Shown: piece after piece, positions 1 to 8,717 of the stretch
Layout: each line of letters opens with the position of its first letter
Position numbering within the stretch: position 1 is the first letter of the stretch
Source: an uncultured Anaerolineaceae bacterium
GTDB taxonomy: Bacteria; Chloroflexota; Anaerolineae; Anaerolineales; Anaerolineaceae
Assembly: GCA_937920255.1 (NCBI GenBank)
Contig: CALDSL010000221.1
Location: 1 to 21,903 of the forward strand
Direction: 5' to 3'
Length of the DNA stretch: 21,903 nt
Translations under genes and position numbers: made by a program
Notes under the pieces: generated by a model
Told to the model about the DNA's origin: nothing
Database searches by the model: none
Seen by the model: the letters and a program-made list of their open reading frames with translations, nothing else

Positions 1-128
1 CTCTCCGCCTTATTTTTTAAACGCAATAAAACCGTTACCTTCGGCCGTCAGGTTCAAATCCCACCCTCTCCGCCTTATTTTTTAAACGCAATAAAACCGT
101 TACCTTCGGCCGTCAGGTTCGAATCCGG
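1..128 (+). repeat. Tandem 65-bp duplication of tRNA 3'-end fragments
   Basis: Positions 1-65 and 66-125 are nearly identical direct copies. Each begins CTCTCCGCC, which looks like the 3' acceptor strand plus G73 of a serine-type tRNA, and ends in a T-loop-like GGTTC(A/G)AATCC. A third, different tRNA end (GGCTCTATCCG) follows at 125-138. No 5' halves, D arms or anticodon arms are present, so these are not complete tRNA genes. The first copy is probably the tail of a tRNA that starts before the window. The junctions fall exactly in the T-loop sequence, which is a common recombination point for elements that integrate at tRNA genes. That interpretation is inference. Confidence 0.6.
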
Positions 129-145
129 CTCTATCCGCTAAGAAG

Positions 146-174
146 GTGTTGAGAAATTCCTCAACGCTTTTTTT
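146..174 (+). terminator. Rho-independent terminator after the tRNA fragments
   Basis: An 8-bp stem (146-153 with 160-167, one G-U pair) with a 6-nt loop is followed directly by seven T residues. It would end transcription of the tRNA-like region that enters from the left of the window. Confidence 0.75.
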
Positions 175-370
175 GTTTTCATCTCTTCTTCACGCTTGGG
201 TTTCACCCAAATTCGCTATGTTCAAAATATCTGTTGTATACTTGCATATCCTTACCCGATCATCCAAAACAGCAAATTTACGCATCTGTTTTTCGCCCAC
301 GGCGGATCTCTTCAACCGTTGGACGTGCGATTACGACTCCTTTCAGGAACCACAAGAAACCCGAGGCCGA

Positions 371-994
371 ATGAACAAACCCATCATAATCATCGGAATC
401 ATTTTGGGGCTTCTCGCTCTGTGCGTCGTTACGATCATCCTCTTGACCCCCTGGATGGATCGCAAAGGCGCTACCACGCAAGAGCAGACAGCTTCCCTGC
501 CGGGCGATGATCTCATTGCCAATCCGGTTCGAACGGCAAACCGCGCGATCACCGTCCGCGCGACCCCACAGCAAATCTACCCCTGGATTATTCAAACTGG
601 GGCCGATAAAGCCGGCTTTTACTCATACACCTGGCTGGAGAACCTGGTCGGCTGCAAGATGGCGAAGGATGAACAAATTCGTGAAGAATGGCAGAATCTT
701 CAGGTTGGCGATCTGATGAAAATGTGTGACAGCGAGCCTGCCCCGCCGCCTTATGAGGTTGCTATGTTGGTTCCAGATACCGCCGTCGTTTTTGGTCACC
801 GCGATCAGGACGAATGGGTGGATTTGTGGTCCTTTGTGCTCACCCCACAACCCGATGGCTCGACGCGTTTGATTGCGCGCACGCAAACCAACATGACCGG
901 TGGCTTCTGGGAAATCATCCGCCCAATTTCATTTATGATGGAACAGAAAATGCTGGCTACAATCAAACAGCTTGCGGAAAGAAACGCGGATTGA
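371..994 (+). CDS. Membrane-anchored SRPBCC-family protein
   Basis: The 207-aa product starts with a hydrophobic anchor (residues about 4-26), followed by a soluble domain that begins near AITVRATPQQIYPWIIQTGA. This pattern, together with FYSYTWLENLVGC and a C-terminal amphipathic helix, resembles SRPBCC/START-like (polyketide cyclase-type) proteins, which hold hydrophobic ligands in a helix-grip cavity. The frame is open from 146, but the ATG at 371 is preferred because the membrane anchor begins there and the upstream translation looks like non-coding sequence. The ribosome-binding site is weak. No ligand or pathway can be named from the neighbours. It converges with the large gene ending at 1259. 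Confidence 0.75.
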   Translation: MNKPIIIIGIILGLLALCVVTIILLTPWMDRKGATTQEQTASLPGDDLIANPVRTANRAITVRATPQQIYPWIIQTGADKAGFYSYTWLENLVGCKMAKDEQIREEWQNLQVGDLMKMCDSEPAPPPYEVAMLVPDTAVVFGHRDQDEWVDLWSFVLTPQPDGSTRLIARTQTNMTGGFWEIIRPISFMMEQKMLATIKQLAERNAD

Positions 995-1180
995 AGAGTT
1001 TGAAATAAGACTGCCATCACTGTGATGGTGTTTCTCGTTTGAAAATCTTCCATTGCCCCGGTTCTGCCTGGGCGATAAAATGGACAGGGGTTGGATGCAG
1101 TTGAGGGGAGATGATGCCGTGGTAAGTACTTGAGCCACGCCCACCCTCTCCACAGAGCCAAATGGTGAATACAGGCCACA

Positions 1181-1229
1181 AGACACGGAGACGGGCTCTG
1201 CGCTATTGCGCGAACGCGTCTCCGTGTCT
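1181..1229. repeat. 13-bp perfect inverted repeat between convergent genes
   Basis: AGACACGGAGACG (1181-1193) is matched by its exact reverse complement at 1217-1229. A second hairpin (GCGC-TATT-GCGC, 1200-1211) sits inside the loop. It lies in the 264-bp gap between two convergent genes and may act as a bidirectional transcription barrier, but it lacks a T run. It partly resembles the GTAGAGACGCAA palindromes found elsewhere in the window (shared GAGACG core). Nothing else recognisable is in this gap. Confidence 0.6.
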
Positions 1230-1258
1230 ACTTAATGTTCGTTTCTATTCAATCAGAT

Positions 1259-4200
1259 TTACTTATTGAACTTAAACAAGGCCGTGAACCCGTCGCCAGA
1301 CCAGGTACCCATCTTCAAGGTAATCTGCTTGCAGGTGTTGGCGTAGGATTTCTCGGTCTTCCAATTGAGTTGGTAGTACCCATCTCCCAGGTTTTGCAGC
1401 AGGGTGGTACCCGAGGTATACGTCTCAATCTGGTCCGTAGGGATACCGGCCTGGCAGGCATAAGCGCTTACATTCAACACAACGCTGGCGGGATCCAGAT
1501 TCGTCACCGGGTCGCCCGCCGCATCCAGCAGCCGCCATTTAAGCGGGATCATCTGCCCGGCCTTGGCAGTATTGAACACGCCGCCCAGGTCAACCGGCGC
1601 GCTGAAGCCACCTGACTGGTACACGGGCTCGTCAGCATTGACTGTCTGGCCACCCGGTAGTGTCGCCGTGCCGTCTGTATAAGGGCCAAAAAGCGCGGGC
1701 AATTCTGCGGTAATTTCGTGCGATCCCGCTGCAAGGGAGGAAATCGTGCAGGTCACCGGGTTTGGCGCAGGCTCTTCCGCCTCTGGGTTATACTCCAGCC
1801 ATACATCCACGCAGCCGGGAATGGCGGCCCCATCGACTTTGAACGTAACCTTACCCCATGGCGCGGGCCAATTTGCGACCGTCGCGCTGGAGCCGAGGCT
1901 AAAGGTCACCTCCTGCCCTTCCGATGAGGGGTTCAGTGAGGAAGTGAGAGTCAACGAGGGGACGGTCTTGATCCAGAACGCGCGTTGGACTTCGACTGTC
2001 GCTCCAGCCATGTCAGATACATAGACATCCAACGTCACCTGACCCGCCTCGGCCGGCGTGCCGGCGACGACGATATTTCCGCTACCGGTGTCGAGAGCCA
2101 GTCCGGCGGGCAGCCACTGCTCGCTGCCGGTGGTGAAGGTGTAGGGTGGCATGCCGCCGCTCACCGTGATGGTCTGGTTATAGGCGGTGTTCAGGCTGCC
2201 ATCCGGAAGGCTCAATGGGTCGAACTGCATCGGCGGATTGATCGAAAAATCTTCCCAGATCTGATAGAGCAGACCGGAGGCAGTGGTAACATCGACATGG
2301 GTGTAAAACGTGCCTGTCTCGGTTGGCGTTCCGCTGAGGGTGATGGTGCCCGCCTGGGGGTCGAAGGCAGCGGATACTCCCGCCGGTACCGACCAGCTGG
2401 AGGTTGGGGTGAAGGTGTAGGGGGTATCTCCGCCGGTCACGGTCATGGTTTGCGCGTAAGGAACGCCCTGGACGCCATCCGGGAAACTGGCGGGGGTATG
2501 TACCAGAACGATCCAGTGGATCCCGATATCCATGCCGGTCAAATTTCCCGTCAGGGCAGCGAACGGCGCGGGCAGTTGAGTGATTTCGACGCCCGGAGAC
2601 AGCGGCTCAACATAAACCGATACGCTAAAGCCCGCGGGAAGGCCGCCATCAGGTGGGGTCAGGGTGAACTGGAAGCTGCCATCCGCGCTTGTTTCAGCGG
2701 TTAGGGAACTGAAGGGGGTCTGATCGATATTCAATAAGAGATAGACGGGAGCGTTTTCAATGCCCAACTCACCAGCATCGCGACTGCCATTCCCATTTAA
2801 GTCGTCGTACACCACGCCGCTGATGACGTAGTCGCTGGGGATGGTCGTCTCCTGGAACTCGTACGCTCCGACATCACAGGCAGTTCCCTGCGGGCGGGTC
2901 ACGCCGCGCTGGTCGGTGGCGGGGCACTGGCTGCTATCGGCGGCGTCGATGGCCGGGGAGCCAGGCAGTAGTTGGAACGTTTGGGTTGGCCCGCCGTAGC
3001 TGCCCAGTGCGTTCATCCCAGTAGACAGGGTGGAAAGATTGGTGAAGCCTGTTCCGCAGCTGTCGTCGTCCGCCAGGTTGCTTCCGGCGATGATAGGAGT
3101 GGTCTGCCAGTAGTAGCAATTTTCACCCGTGCTGCCCTTGACCAGGATGTTATTGTAGATGTCCTGGGGGTAGTAACTGCTGGAGACAGCGCCGCCGATT
3201 ACGGCCTGATTTCCCACAAAGGTGTTGTTGTTGATCGTTGCGCTGGAAAAAGATGCGACCGCGCCGCCCCAACCATACTCCCAATCCACACTGTTGCCGG
3301 AGAAGGTGTTGTTGGTCAGGGTCAGCGAGCCCTGGTCGGAATACATCGCTCCACCCCTTCCCCACGCGCTGTTGGCAGAGAACGTGCTGCCGGTCACAGT
3401 CAGATACCCGGTATTGTGAATTGCGCCGCCAGAGCCTGCATCCGTTCCTTCCGCCCGGTTCGCGGTGAAGGTGCTGTCCTTCACCGTTAATGTTCCGCCA
3501 TTTTGGATCGCGCCGCCATCCACCCCCAACCCATTCGTGAGGGTCAGGTTTTGCAGGGTGGCGTTGGCGCCCGAATAGAGTTTGAACAGTTGAGTGTCTC
3601 CAACGCCGTCCAGGTCGCTGTCGCCGTTGATCACGATCCGGTGTTCTCCGCCGTCAACGATCGCCTTCCGGTTGATCTCCAATGGGCTGGAAAGCCGAAT
3701 CTCGTAATCGCCATCAAAATTAATCGGGTAACATAGGAAGGTGTCCAGCAGCTCCCGCAGGGTTCCCGCGCCGCTGTCGGCAGCGCTGGTCACGGTGCAT
3801 GGATAGGCGACATCTTCATAGTAGATATTCGTCAAGCGGAATGCCACGCTCAAAGCGCCGCTCGCCGCCGCCACAACATTGTACGTTCCGGCCACGCCGT
3901 CCGCAAATACCGGTTGAGAGATCGTGGCGCTGTTGATGGTAATGATCGAAGGCCACCAGCCTGGGTAACCTTGCCGGAGTATTGCTCCCGGGTACGAGGG
4001 GGCCGTGAATTTTATCTTGCCGCCGATCACCGGCTCCAGCGGGTTGTTGGCAATGATGGTCAGCCCGAGAGGCTCCGCAAAGGCGGTGTTTACATAGGTG
4101 GTTTGCGGCGTCCCGGTGAGATCGCTCAGCACAAATCCCTGCGACTCGAACGCGCCAGGGTCGCACTCCATGTATGGCCTGGGTTGGCCGCGCTGGTCTC

Positions 4201-5197
4201 CCGTATAACAGAGCGTGTAATCCCCGGTATTGATGATCGGGTTGCCTGGCAGCAGAGGAACAGTCTCTGTATCTCCACCGTAGTCGCCCAGTGGTCCAAT
4301 CAAATCTGTGTCAAATTCGATCGCAAGTGGGGGACAGTATGAATCATCTGCCCAACTGCCGTTTGCAGATGCCTGGTCAACGAAAAACAGGGGATCATCG
4401 ATATTGTCGCACGGCGCAGAGCCGTAGATCGGCTCAACAGCATCATTGTTCATCAGCAGCGTGTTGTAGAATTCATACTGGCTGGTCGAAGAGCTGCCAT
4501 AGTTGTTCTGAGCGATAGCATTTCCCTTACCCTCGTAGGTGTGGTTCCATGCGACCGTGCTGTGGCGCAGCTTTACGCGGGTTGAATGGTTGAAGATACC
4601 GCCGCCGGCGACGCGGGCGGTATTATTGGCAACGGTGCTGTTGATCAGTTCCACTGTGCCGTCATAATTGGCGATGCCGCCGCCATTACTTCCGGGATTA
4701 TCTGCACGATTGTTCGAAATCGTGCTGCCTCGAACCATCAGGTTGCTGTTGACATTCAGGATGCCGGCGCCATCGGCTACGTTGATATAATAACCTGCTC
4801 CCGCTTCCCATCTGTTATAAATTTCAATGGGCTGGTCCGCGCCTTTGGTGATGGTTAAGTGGTCCAGGATTGCCGAAGCATAGGTGATGATAAACACGCG
4901 CACCTGATTCTCGCCGCTGATGACTACTTTGTGAGGCGTACCGTCAATGGTTACGTCCCGATCAACCCACAAGGTACTGGCCAGCGGGATGACCATATCA
5001 CCGCTGAATTCAATCGTATCGCAGGTGGTGTCTGCCAGCAGCGCGCGCAGCGTACCTTCACCGCTGTCTGCGGCGCTGGTCACCGTGCAGGTGGCGGCCT
5101 GAGCTGGCCGGACAGGCGAAAACCCCTGCATGCACACCGCCAGGATGGTGACAATACAAAAAACCTTCCAAAGTTGCGTTCCGGTTTTCCACATCAT
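1259..5197 (-). CDS. Large secreted beta-helix / Ig-like surface protein with PxKF C-terminus
   Basis: The 1312-aa product has a signal peptide ending near PVRPAQA-A. Two right-handed beta-helix modules follow, each opening with CTVTSAADSG (about residues 36 and 466) and carrying many N/G-rich turns. Next come an SdrD-B-like segment (GVVYDDLNGNGSRDAGE, about 790), two He_PIG-type Ig domains (about 900 and 1000, each with a GTPxExG motif), another Ig-like domain (about 1080) and a C-terminal PxKF-like domain (IPLKWRLLDAAGDPV, about 1210). Such proteins are extracellular or cell-surface adhesins or carbohydrate-interacting proteins; no catalytic site is claimed. The start at 5197 is chosen because GGAGG lies 6 nt upstream; the frame extends to 5266. 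It overlaps the stop of the small upstream ORF by ATGA, so translation is probably coupled. Confidence 0.85.
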   Translation of the reverse strand: MMWKTGTQLWKVFCIVTILAVCMQGFSPVRPAQAATCTVTSAADSGEGTLRALLADTTCDTIEFSGDMVIPLASTLWVDRDVTIDGTPHKVVISGENQVRVFIITYASAILDHLTITKGADQPIEIYNRWEAGAGYYINVADGAGILNVNSNLMVRGSTISNNRADNPGSNGGGIANYDGTVELINSTVANNTARVAGGGIFNHSTRVKLRHSTVAWNHTYEGKGNAIAQNNYGSSSTSQYEFYNTLLMNNDAVEPIYGSAPCDNIDDPLFFVDQASANGSWADDSYCPPLAIEFDTDLIGPLGDYGGDTETVPLLPGNPIINTGDYTLCYTGDQRGQPRPYMECDPGAFESQGFVLSDLTGTPQTTYVNTAFAEPLGLTIIANNPLEPVIGGKIKFTAPSYPGAILRQGYPGWWPSIITINSATISQPVFADGVAGTYNVVAAASGALSVAFRLTNIYYEDVAYPCTVTSAADSGAGTLRELLDTFLCYPINFDGDYEIRLSSPLEINRKAIVDGGEHRIVINGDSDLDGVGDTQLFKLYSGANATLQNLTLTNGLGVDGGAIQNGGTLTVKDSTFTANRAEGTDAGSGGAIHNTGYLTVTGSTFSANSAWGRGGAMYSDQGSLTLTNNTFSGNSVDWEYGWGGAVASFSSATINNNTFVGNQAVIGGAVSSSYYPQDIYNNILVKGSTGENCYYWQTTPIIAGSNLADDDSCGTGFTNLSTLSTGMNALGSYGGPTQTFQLLPGSPAIDAADSSQCPATDQRGVTRPQGTACDVGAYEFQETTIPSDYVISGVVYDDLNGNGSRDAGELGIENAPVYLLLNIDQTPFSSLTAETSADGSFQFTLTPPDGGLPAGFSVSVYVEPLSPGVEITQLPAPFAALTGNLTGMDIGIHWIVLVHTPASFPDGVQGVPYAQTMTVTGGDTPYTFTPTSSWSVPAGVSAAFDPQAGTITLSGTPTETGTFYTHVDVTTASGLLYQIWEDFSINPPMQFDPLSLPDGSLNTAYNQTITVSGGMPPYTFTTGSEQWLPAGLALDTGSGNIVVAGTPAEAGQVTLDVYVSDMAGATVEVQRAFWIKTVPSLTLTSSLNPSSEGQEVTFSLGSSATVANWPAPWGKVTFKVDGAAIPGCVDVWLEYNPEAEEPAPNPVTCTISSLAAGSHEITAELPALFGPYTDGTATLPGGQTVNADEPVYQSGGFSAPVDLGGVFNTAKAGQMIPLKWRLLDAAGDPVTNLDPASVVLNVSAYACQAGIPTDQIETYTSGTTLLQNLGDGYYQLNWKTEKSYANTCKQITLKMGTWSGDGFTALFKFNK

Positions 5198-5448
5198 TTC
5201 ATTCCTCCATTGGAACCAGATTTCGAAATTGATCTTCGGGATTGCGTACAGAGCTTGCTCAGGCAAAGCGACAGCGTGTGAGCCAGGGCTTCCATTGTTT
5301 CGAGATCAATGGTTTTTAGCCAGGTTTTTTCGCTCTCAAGCAGTTCATAGCCCGCCAGGGTCGACTCGGGAGCAGCCAGCAGAGCCTCCCGAAAGCTGGC
5401 ATCCAATGCGATCTTCCCCACGACCCATTCAAGCGCTTGTGTTGACAT
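5194..5448 (-). CDS. Small RiPP-precursor-like protein (Franean1_4349-type)
   Basis: The 84-aa product contains a conserved-looking helix region (ALEWVVGKIALDASFREALL, then APESTLAGYELLESEKTWL). This resembles the leader-like domain of Franean1_4349-family putative RiPP precursors, whose usual pattern is a 'FR..LL..PE.AL.GY.LTEEE...L' motif. The C-terminus is short, with two Cys and a Ser/Lys/Arg-rich tail (SLCLSKLCTQSRRSISKSGS). Its stop overlaps the start of the large surface protein (ATGA). A terminator-like hairpin lies just upstream. No maturation enzyme is recognisable in the window, so it may be a regulatory or chaperone-like small protein of the same fold rather than a peptide-product precursor. 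Family assignment is from memory of the motif. Confidence 0.65.
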   Translation of the reverse strand: MSTQALEWVVGKIALDASFREALLAAPESTLAGYELLESEKTWLKTIDLETMEALAHTLSLCLSKLCTQSRRSISKSGSNGGMK

Positions 5449-5461
5449 CGATCCTCACTCG

Positions 5462-5499
5462 AAAAAAAGAAGCCGGTTTGATCTGCTCAAACCTGCTTC
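5462..5499 (-). terminator. Terminator / attenuator between crp-like gene and small ORF
   Basis: Read on the minus strand, GAAGC-A-GGTTTGA pairs with TCAAACC-G-GCTTC around a 5-nt loop, and a run of seven T follows. It lies after the Crp/Fnr stop (5562) and only 14 bp before the ATG at 5448. The small ORF therefore either depends on read-through past this terminator or uses a promoter overlapping it. Confidence 0.8.
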
Positions 5500-5561
5500 T
5501 ATCATCGCGCTTTGCTTTCGCTTTTCCTGTGCTGTTTGCTACAGGGAATCTGTCCCCTTTG

Positions 5562-6254
5562 TTACAACTTTTCCATCGTCTGTTCTTCTGCCAGCCGCTC
5601 CAACCCGGCATAATCCAGAATGGCTACGGTCTGTCCCCGGACCTCAATCAGGCCCAACTGCTGCAACCGTTTCATCGCCTGGTTTAACCGCCCCCGGCTG
5701 GCGCCAACCCAGCCGGCAAAGTCTTCCTGGCTGATGGGCACCTGGAAAATATGCTCCTGGTTGGCATTTTTCTTGGCCAGGCGTAACAGCATCGTTGCCA
5801 GCCGGCCGTTCAAGTCGAGCGTGGAAAACATGCGACTATGCAGGAGCAATTTTCTGGATATGATCAACAGGGTGCGGTAAACATTGCGCGCAAACTGGGG
5901 GGATGCATCGAACATCTGGAAGAAGTCTTCCCGCCCAATGCAAAGTAAAACCGTGGGCACGACCGCCGAGGCCCCGATCACGCGCAACTGGCTTTCCTGC
6001 AGGGTCGGCAGGCTGAAGGCCTCCGGCGGGCTGGCCAGATTGAGAAGTATCTCCTGGCCGGAGGCCGTGCTGAAAAACATGCGCACCAGTCCCGATTCGA
6101 CCAGGTAGGCATTGGCGCCTGGGTTGCCGGGGTAAAAGACATAGGCGCCCCTGACAAACGAGCGCTTGACGATGGCGCTGGCCAGGCGCGCCAACTCCGC
6201 CTCGTTCAAACCTTCAAAGAGCGGGTAATTGCGAATTTGATCAACGCTGACCAT
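5562..6254 (-). CDS. Crp/Fnr-family transcription regulator
   Basis: The 230-aa product has an N-terminal cyclic-nucleotide-binding-like beta-barrel (starting IRNYPLFEGLNEAELARLAS) and a C-terminal winged helix (QEDFAGWVGASRGRLNQAMK, then GLIEVRGQTVAILD). These are the two domains of the Crp/Fnr family at the usual length. The ATG at 6254 is chosen over the 6476 frame start because similarity begins right after it and AGGGG lies 6 nt upstream. The effector cannot be told; no Fnr-type cysteine cluster is visible. It probably reads into the small ORF and surface-protein operon downstream, subject to the terminator at 5462-5499. Confidence 0.9.
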   Translation of the reverse strand: MVSVDQIRNYPLFEGLNEAELARLASAIVKRSFVRGAYVFYPGNPGANAYLVESGLVRMFFSTASGQEILLNLASPPEAFSLPTLQESQLRVIGASAVVPTVLLCIGREDFFQMFDASPQFARNVYRTLLIISRKLLLHSRMFSTLDLNGRLATMLLRLAKKNANQEHIFQVPISQEDFAGWVGASRGRLNQAMKRLQQLGLIEVRGQTVAILDYAGLERLAEEQTMEKL

Positions 6255-6303
6255 GGGAAACCCCTGCTTATCTACTATTTTACACACGATACGGGAGTTA
6301 TGC

Positions 6304-6455
6304 AGCATGCAAATTGCGCGCAGAATTGCCGTATCCGCCATCAATGCAGGCGTTTCCCATGCCCAAGGCCCTCCTGATACCCCCACGCCGCCCCGCTGGT
6401 CATTGATGTGCGCCCCAATGCCAAAGTGCAGTTCGAACAAAGGCCAAAAAGCCTG
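6304..6455 (+). pseudogene. Internally deleted relic of the downstream isochorismatase-type gene
   Basis: Positions 6331-6420 match 8028-8130: the same GTATCCGCCATC, the same TGCAGG-N6-CCCATGCCCA start region, and then a segment encoding APLVIDVRPNA where the intact gene encodes TALLVIDVQDGM. After this the sequence jumps to AAAGTGCAGTTCG (6424-6436), resembling the very 3' end of the intact gene (GAGGTGCAGTTCG, 8587-8599) and the bases after its stop. The copy therefore keeps about the first 35 codons and the last 4-6, with frameshifts, and lacks the middle including the catalytic Lys and Cys. It lies in the gap between the crp-like gene and the FecR gene. It is non-functional as an enzyme. 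Confidence 0.6.
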
Positions 6456-6597
6456 TATCTGTTTTATTCCACGCACCTCAACCGCCCATATTGTATTCTT
6501 CCCCCCGCCCCGTTATACTAAAGTTGAACCATCCTGCAAAACTTCTCTTTTCGATGACAACTTGATACGCTCGGCAGCGCGATGGAAGGGGGTTGTG

Positions 6598-8007
6598 ATG
6601 GCGAAACTGCGGTCTGTGCTGGTCATCTTCTGCCTGTTGTGGCCGCTTTCGACGGCCTCCGCGCTTCCCCAACGCGCACAAAACCAGCCGGATCAATTTT
6701 GCTGGTGGCAGACTGCCGGCGATGATGCCCGAATGGCCACCACAATCCCCGAAGCCACTGCCACCCGCGATGGCAACTCCATCGCCACCGCCTATCCGCA
6801 CGCCGGTAATTTCGGCTGCGGCACGCAGACCCTTGAAACCACCCACACCTGGACCGAGCCGCCCTCGCAGTTGAACGTCGGCAAGGAAATCTCCTTCGAG
6901 GTCAGCGCCGCCTGGAATTTGGTCGGAACGCGCGAATGCACGTCCCTGACCGCCGGAGTCCACACCTCGATCACGGCCGGCGTCACCACCATCGCCGCCA
7001 AACGCAGCAATATTCTCATCAGCAAAGAGCCGAGCGATTCGGTCTCCAACGCCGGCAGTTGGGTGGTACCGGTGGGCACCCAGCCGGGCGATAAGCTCAC
7101 CATCCTGGCCAACGCAAACACCGGCGCCGGCGGCGGGACGGTCACCTACACCTATGAGTACACCTGCATGGACGTGGCGGATGAAACTCAGCAGGCCAGC
7201 AAGAAAACCAAAACGCCAAAACCAACCGAAACCCCCTGGGCTGGCGCCGTCTGCAAGGAATACTCGCCCGATGGCCAGGGCTACACGCGCGAGAATACCT
7301 GGGGCGATTCCGGCTGCCGGTTTTCCGATTTCAGCGGTGAGGTCATCGTCTACCCCTGCTATGACCCACAGGGTGCCGCGCCCGCCGAATTCGAAATGGC
7401 GCTCAGCAAAGGCGATGTCATCCAGACCGAGGCCGAAAGCATCGCCATCCTGTCATTCGCCGATATGACCACCTTTCATATGAAGCCTTTTACCAGGGTC
7501 TTTCTCGAAGTGGCTCCGGCAAGACAAAGCAATTTTTCTCTGTTGTATGGCAAAGTCATGGCAAACGTAAAAAAGATGATCGAAACCGGCGAGATGAACG
7601 TGGTCACCACGGATGCCGTTTCGGGCACCAAGGGCACCATTTTCAGCGTGGAGAAGACCGCTCAGGGCACGATCCTCAAAGTTATCGATGGCACGGTTTC
7701 GTTCACCTCGCGGGTAAGCGGGCAGAGCGTCGATGTCCATGCCGGCCAGCAGATCCAGGCCAGTGCGCTGGGCTTGGGCCAAATTACGCCGCTCGACATC
7801 CAGTCCGAAATTGCCGCCTGGCCCGAAGCCGGGCTGTCCTTATCCGAGGAACTTCCGCTCCCGTCCAGCCCGGCAGCAGCCGGCCGCCCCAAGTGGATGC
7901 GGTGGGTCTACATCGGGGCCGGCATTCTCGGCTGTTTCGCCGCGTTGATGGTTCTCGGCTCGCTCGTTGGTTTATTCCTGTGGCGCAGGAAGCATGCGCG
8001 CAGATAA
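6598..8007 (+). CDS. FecR-domain membrane protein
   Basis: The 469-aa product has an N-terminal signal peptide (MAKLRSVLVIFCLLWPLSTA), a Cys-containing extracellular region, a Thr/Pro/Lys-rich linker (KKTKTPKPTETP) and a FecR-like domain. The FecR hallmarks are LSKGDVIQTEAESIAILSF, a NVVTTDAVSGTKGTIFSV segment and a later GTVSF-DVHAGQQ repeat. It ends with one membrane helix (YIGAGILGCFAALMVLGSLV) and a basic tail. In Chloroflexota, stand-alone FecR-domain proteins are usually sensor or scaffold proteins on the outer face of the membrane. The start at 6598 follows GGAAGGGGG; the longer frame from 6253 runs through the isochorismatase relic and is not used. Confidence 0.8.
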   Translation: MAKLRSVLVIFCLLWPLSTASALPQRAQNQPDQFCWWQTAGDDARMATTIPEATATRDGNSIATAYPHAGNFGCGTQTLETTHTWTEPPSQLNVGKEISFEVSAAWNLVGTRECTSLTAGVHTSITAGVTTIAAKRSNILISKEPSDSVSNAGSWVVPVGTQPGDKLTILANANTGAGGGTVTYTYEYTCMDVADETQQASKKTKTPKPTETPWAGAVCKEYSPDGQGYTRENTWGDSGCRFSDFSGEVIVYPCYDPQGAAPAEFEMALSKGDVIQTEAESIAILSFADMTTFHMKPFTRVFLEVAPARQSNFSLLYGKVMANVKKMIETGEMNVVTTDAVSGTKGTIFSVEKTAQGTILKVIDGTVSFTSRVSGQSVDVHAGQQIQASALGLGQITPLDIQSEIAAWPEAGLSLSEELPLPSSPAAAGRPKWMRWVYIGAGILGCFAALMVLGSLVGLFLWRRKHARR

Positions 8008-8055
8008 AAAATGGGCGTAGAATAGAAGTATCCGCCATCCGTGCAGGAGATTCCC

Positions 8056-8604
8056 ATGCCCAGGCCCCCCAAACCCAGCCTTCCACCCGAATACACACAA
8101 ACCGCCCTGCTGGTCATCGACGTGCAGGACGGCATGTTCCATAAATCCACCCCGGTTTATCAGGCCGGCCAACTGATTCAAAACATCAACGCCCTGGTCG
8201 AGCGCGCCCACCGCTGCGGCGCGCCGGTGATCTACGTTCAGCACGCCGGCCAGCGCGACCTGGTGCGCGGTACCCCCGGCTGGCAACTCCACCCGGACCT
8301 GCGCCCCCTGGAAACCGACCCGGTCGTCCACAAAGAGCAGGGCAACGCCTTTGAAAACACGACCCTGGCCGAGATCTTAAACGCCCGCCAGGTGGGACGC
8401 GTGGTGGTGACCGGCATGGTCACGCACGGCTGCGTCAAAGCCACCTGCCTGGGCGCGCGCGAACTGGGCTACCCGGTGACGCTGGTCACCGACGCTCACA
8501 GCAGCTTCAGCCAGGATGCCGCCGCCCTGATCGAAAAGTGGCACGCCACGCTCAGCAAGGAAGGCGTCACCCTGCTCCCCACCGTTGAGGTGCAGTTCGT
8601 ATAG
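8056..8604 (+). CDS. Isochorismatase-like cysteine hydrolase
   Basis: The 182-aa product has the isochorismatase/nicotinamidase fold pattern and the expected catalytic triad: Asp22 in LVIDVQDGM, Lys93 in VVHKEQGNAF, and Cys126 in MVTHGCVKATC. It is followed by the family's usual LGYPVTLVTDAHSS. Members hydrolyse amide or vinyl-ether bonds; the substrate cannot be read from the sequence. The ATG at 8056 is chosen because AGGAG lies 7 nt before it; an in-frame GTG occurs at 8041. It lies 48 bp after the FecR gene and may be co-transcribed with it. A decayed partial copy lies at about 6304-6455. Confidence 0.9.
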   Translation: MPRPPKPSLPPEYTQTALLVIDVQDGMFHKSTPVYQAGQLIQNINALVERAHRCGAPVIYVQHAGQRDLVRGTPGWQLHPDLRPLETDPVVHKEQGNAFENTTLAEILNARQVGRVVVTGMVTHGCVKATCLGARELGYPVTLVTDAHSSFSQDAAALIEKWHATLSKEGVTLLPTVEVQFV

Positions 8605-8662
8605 CTGCCAGAAAAACGGTCGCACGCAATCGGCTCCGTAGAATGCGAAAACAAATACCCTC

Positions 8663-8698
8663 CCTCGCGGGAACGTCCTTGCGGGAGCATCCCTGCGC
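8663..8698. repeat. Short degenerate tandem repeat (CCTYGCGGGA units)
   Basis: Two and a half iterations of a 14-bp unit are visible: CCTCGCGGGAACGT, CCTTGCGGGAGCAT, CCCTGCG. The same unit, as CCTACGGGAATGT and CCTTACGGGAG, forms the arms of the large palindrome at 13052-13115. It lies between two convergent genes. Confidence 0.5.
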
Positions 8699-8717
8699 GC
8701 CTGCGGTGCAAAGAGCC

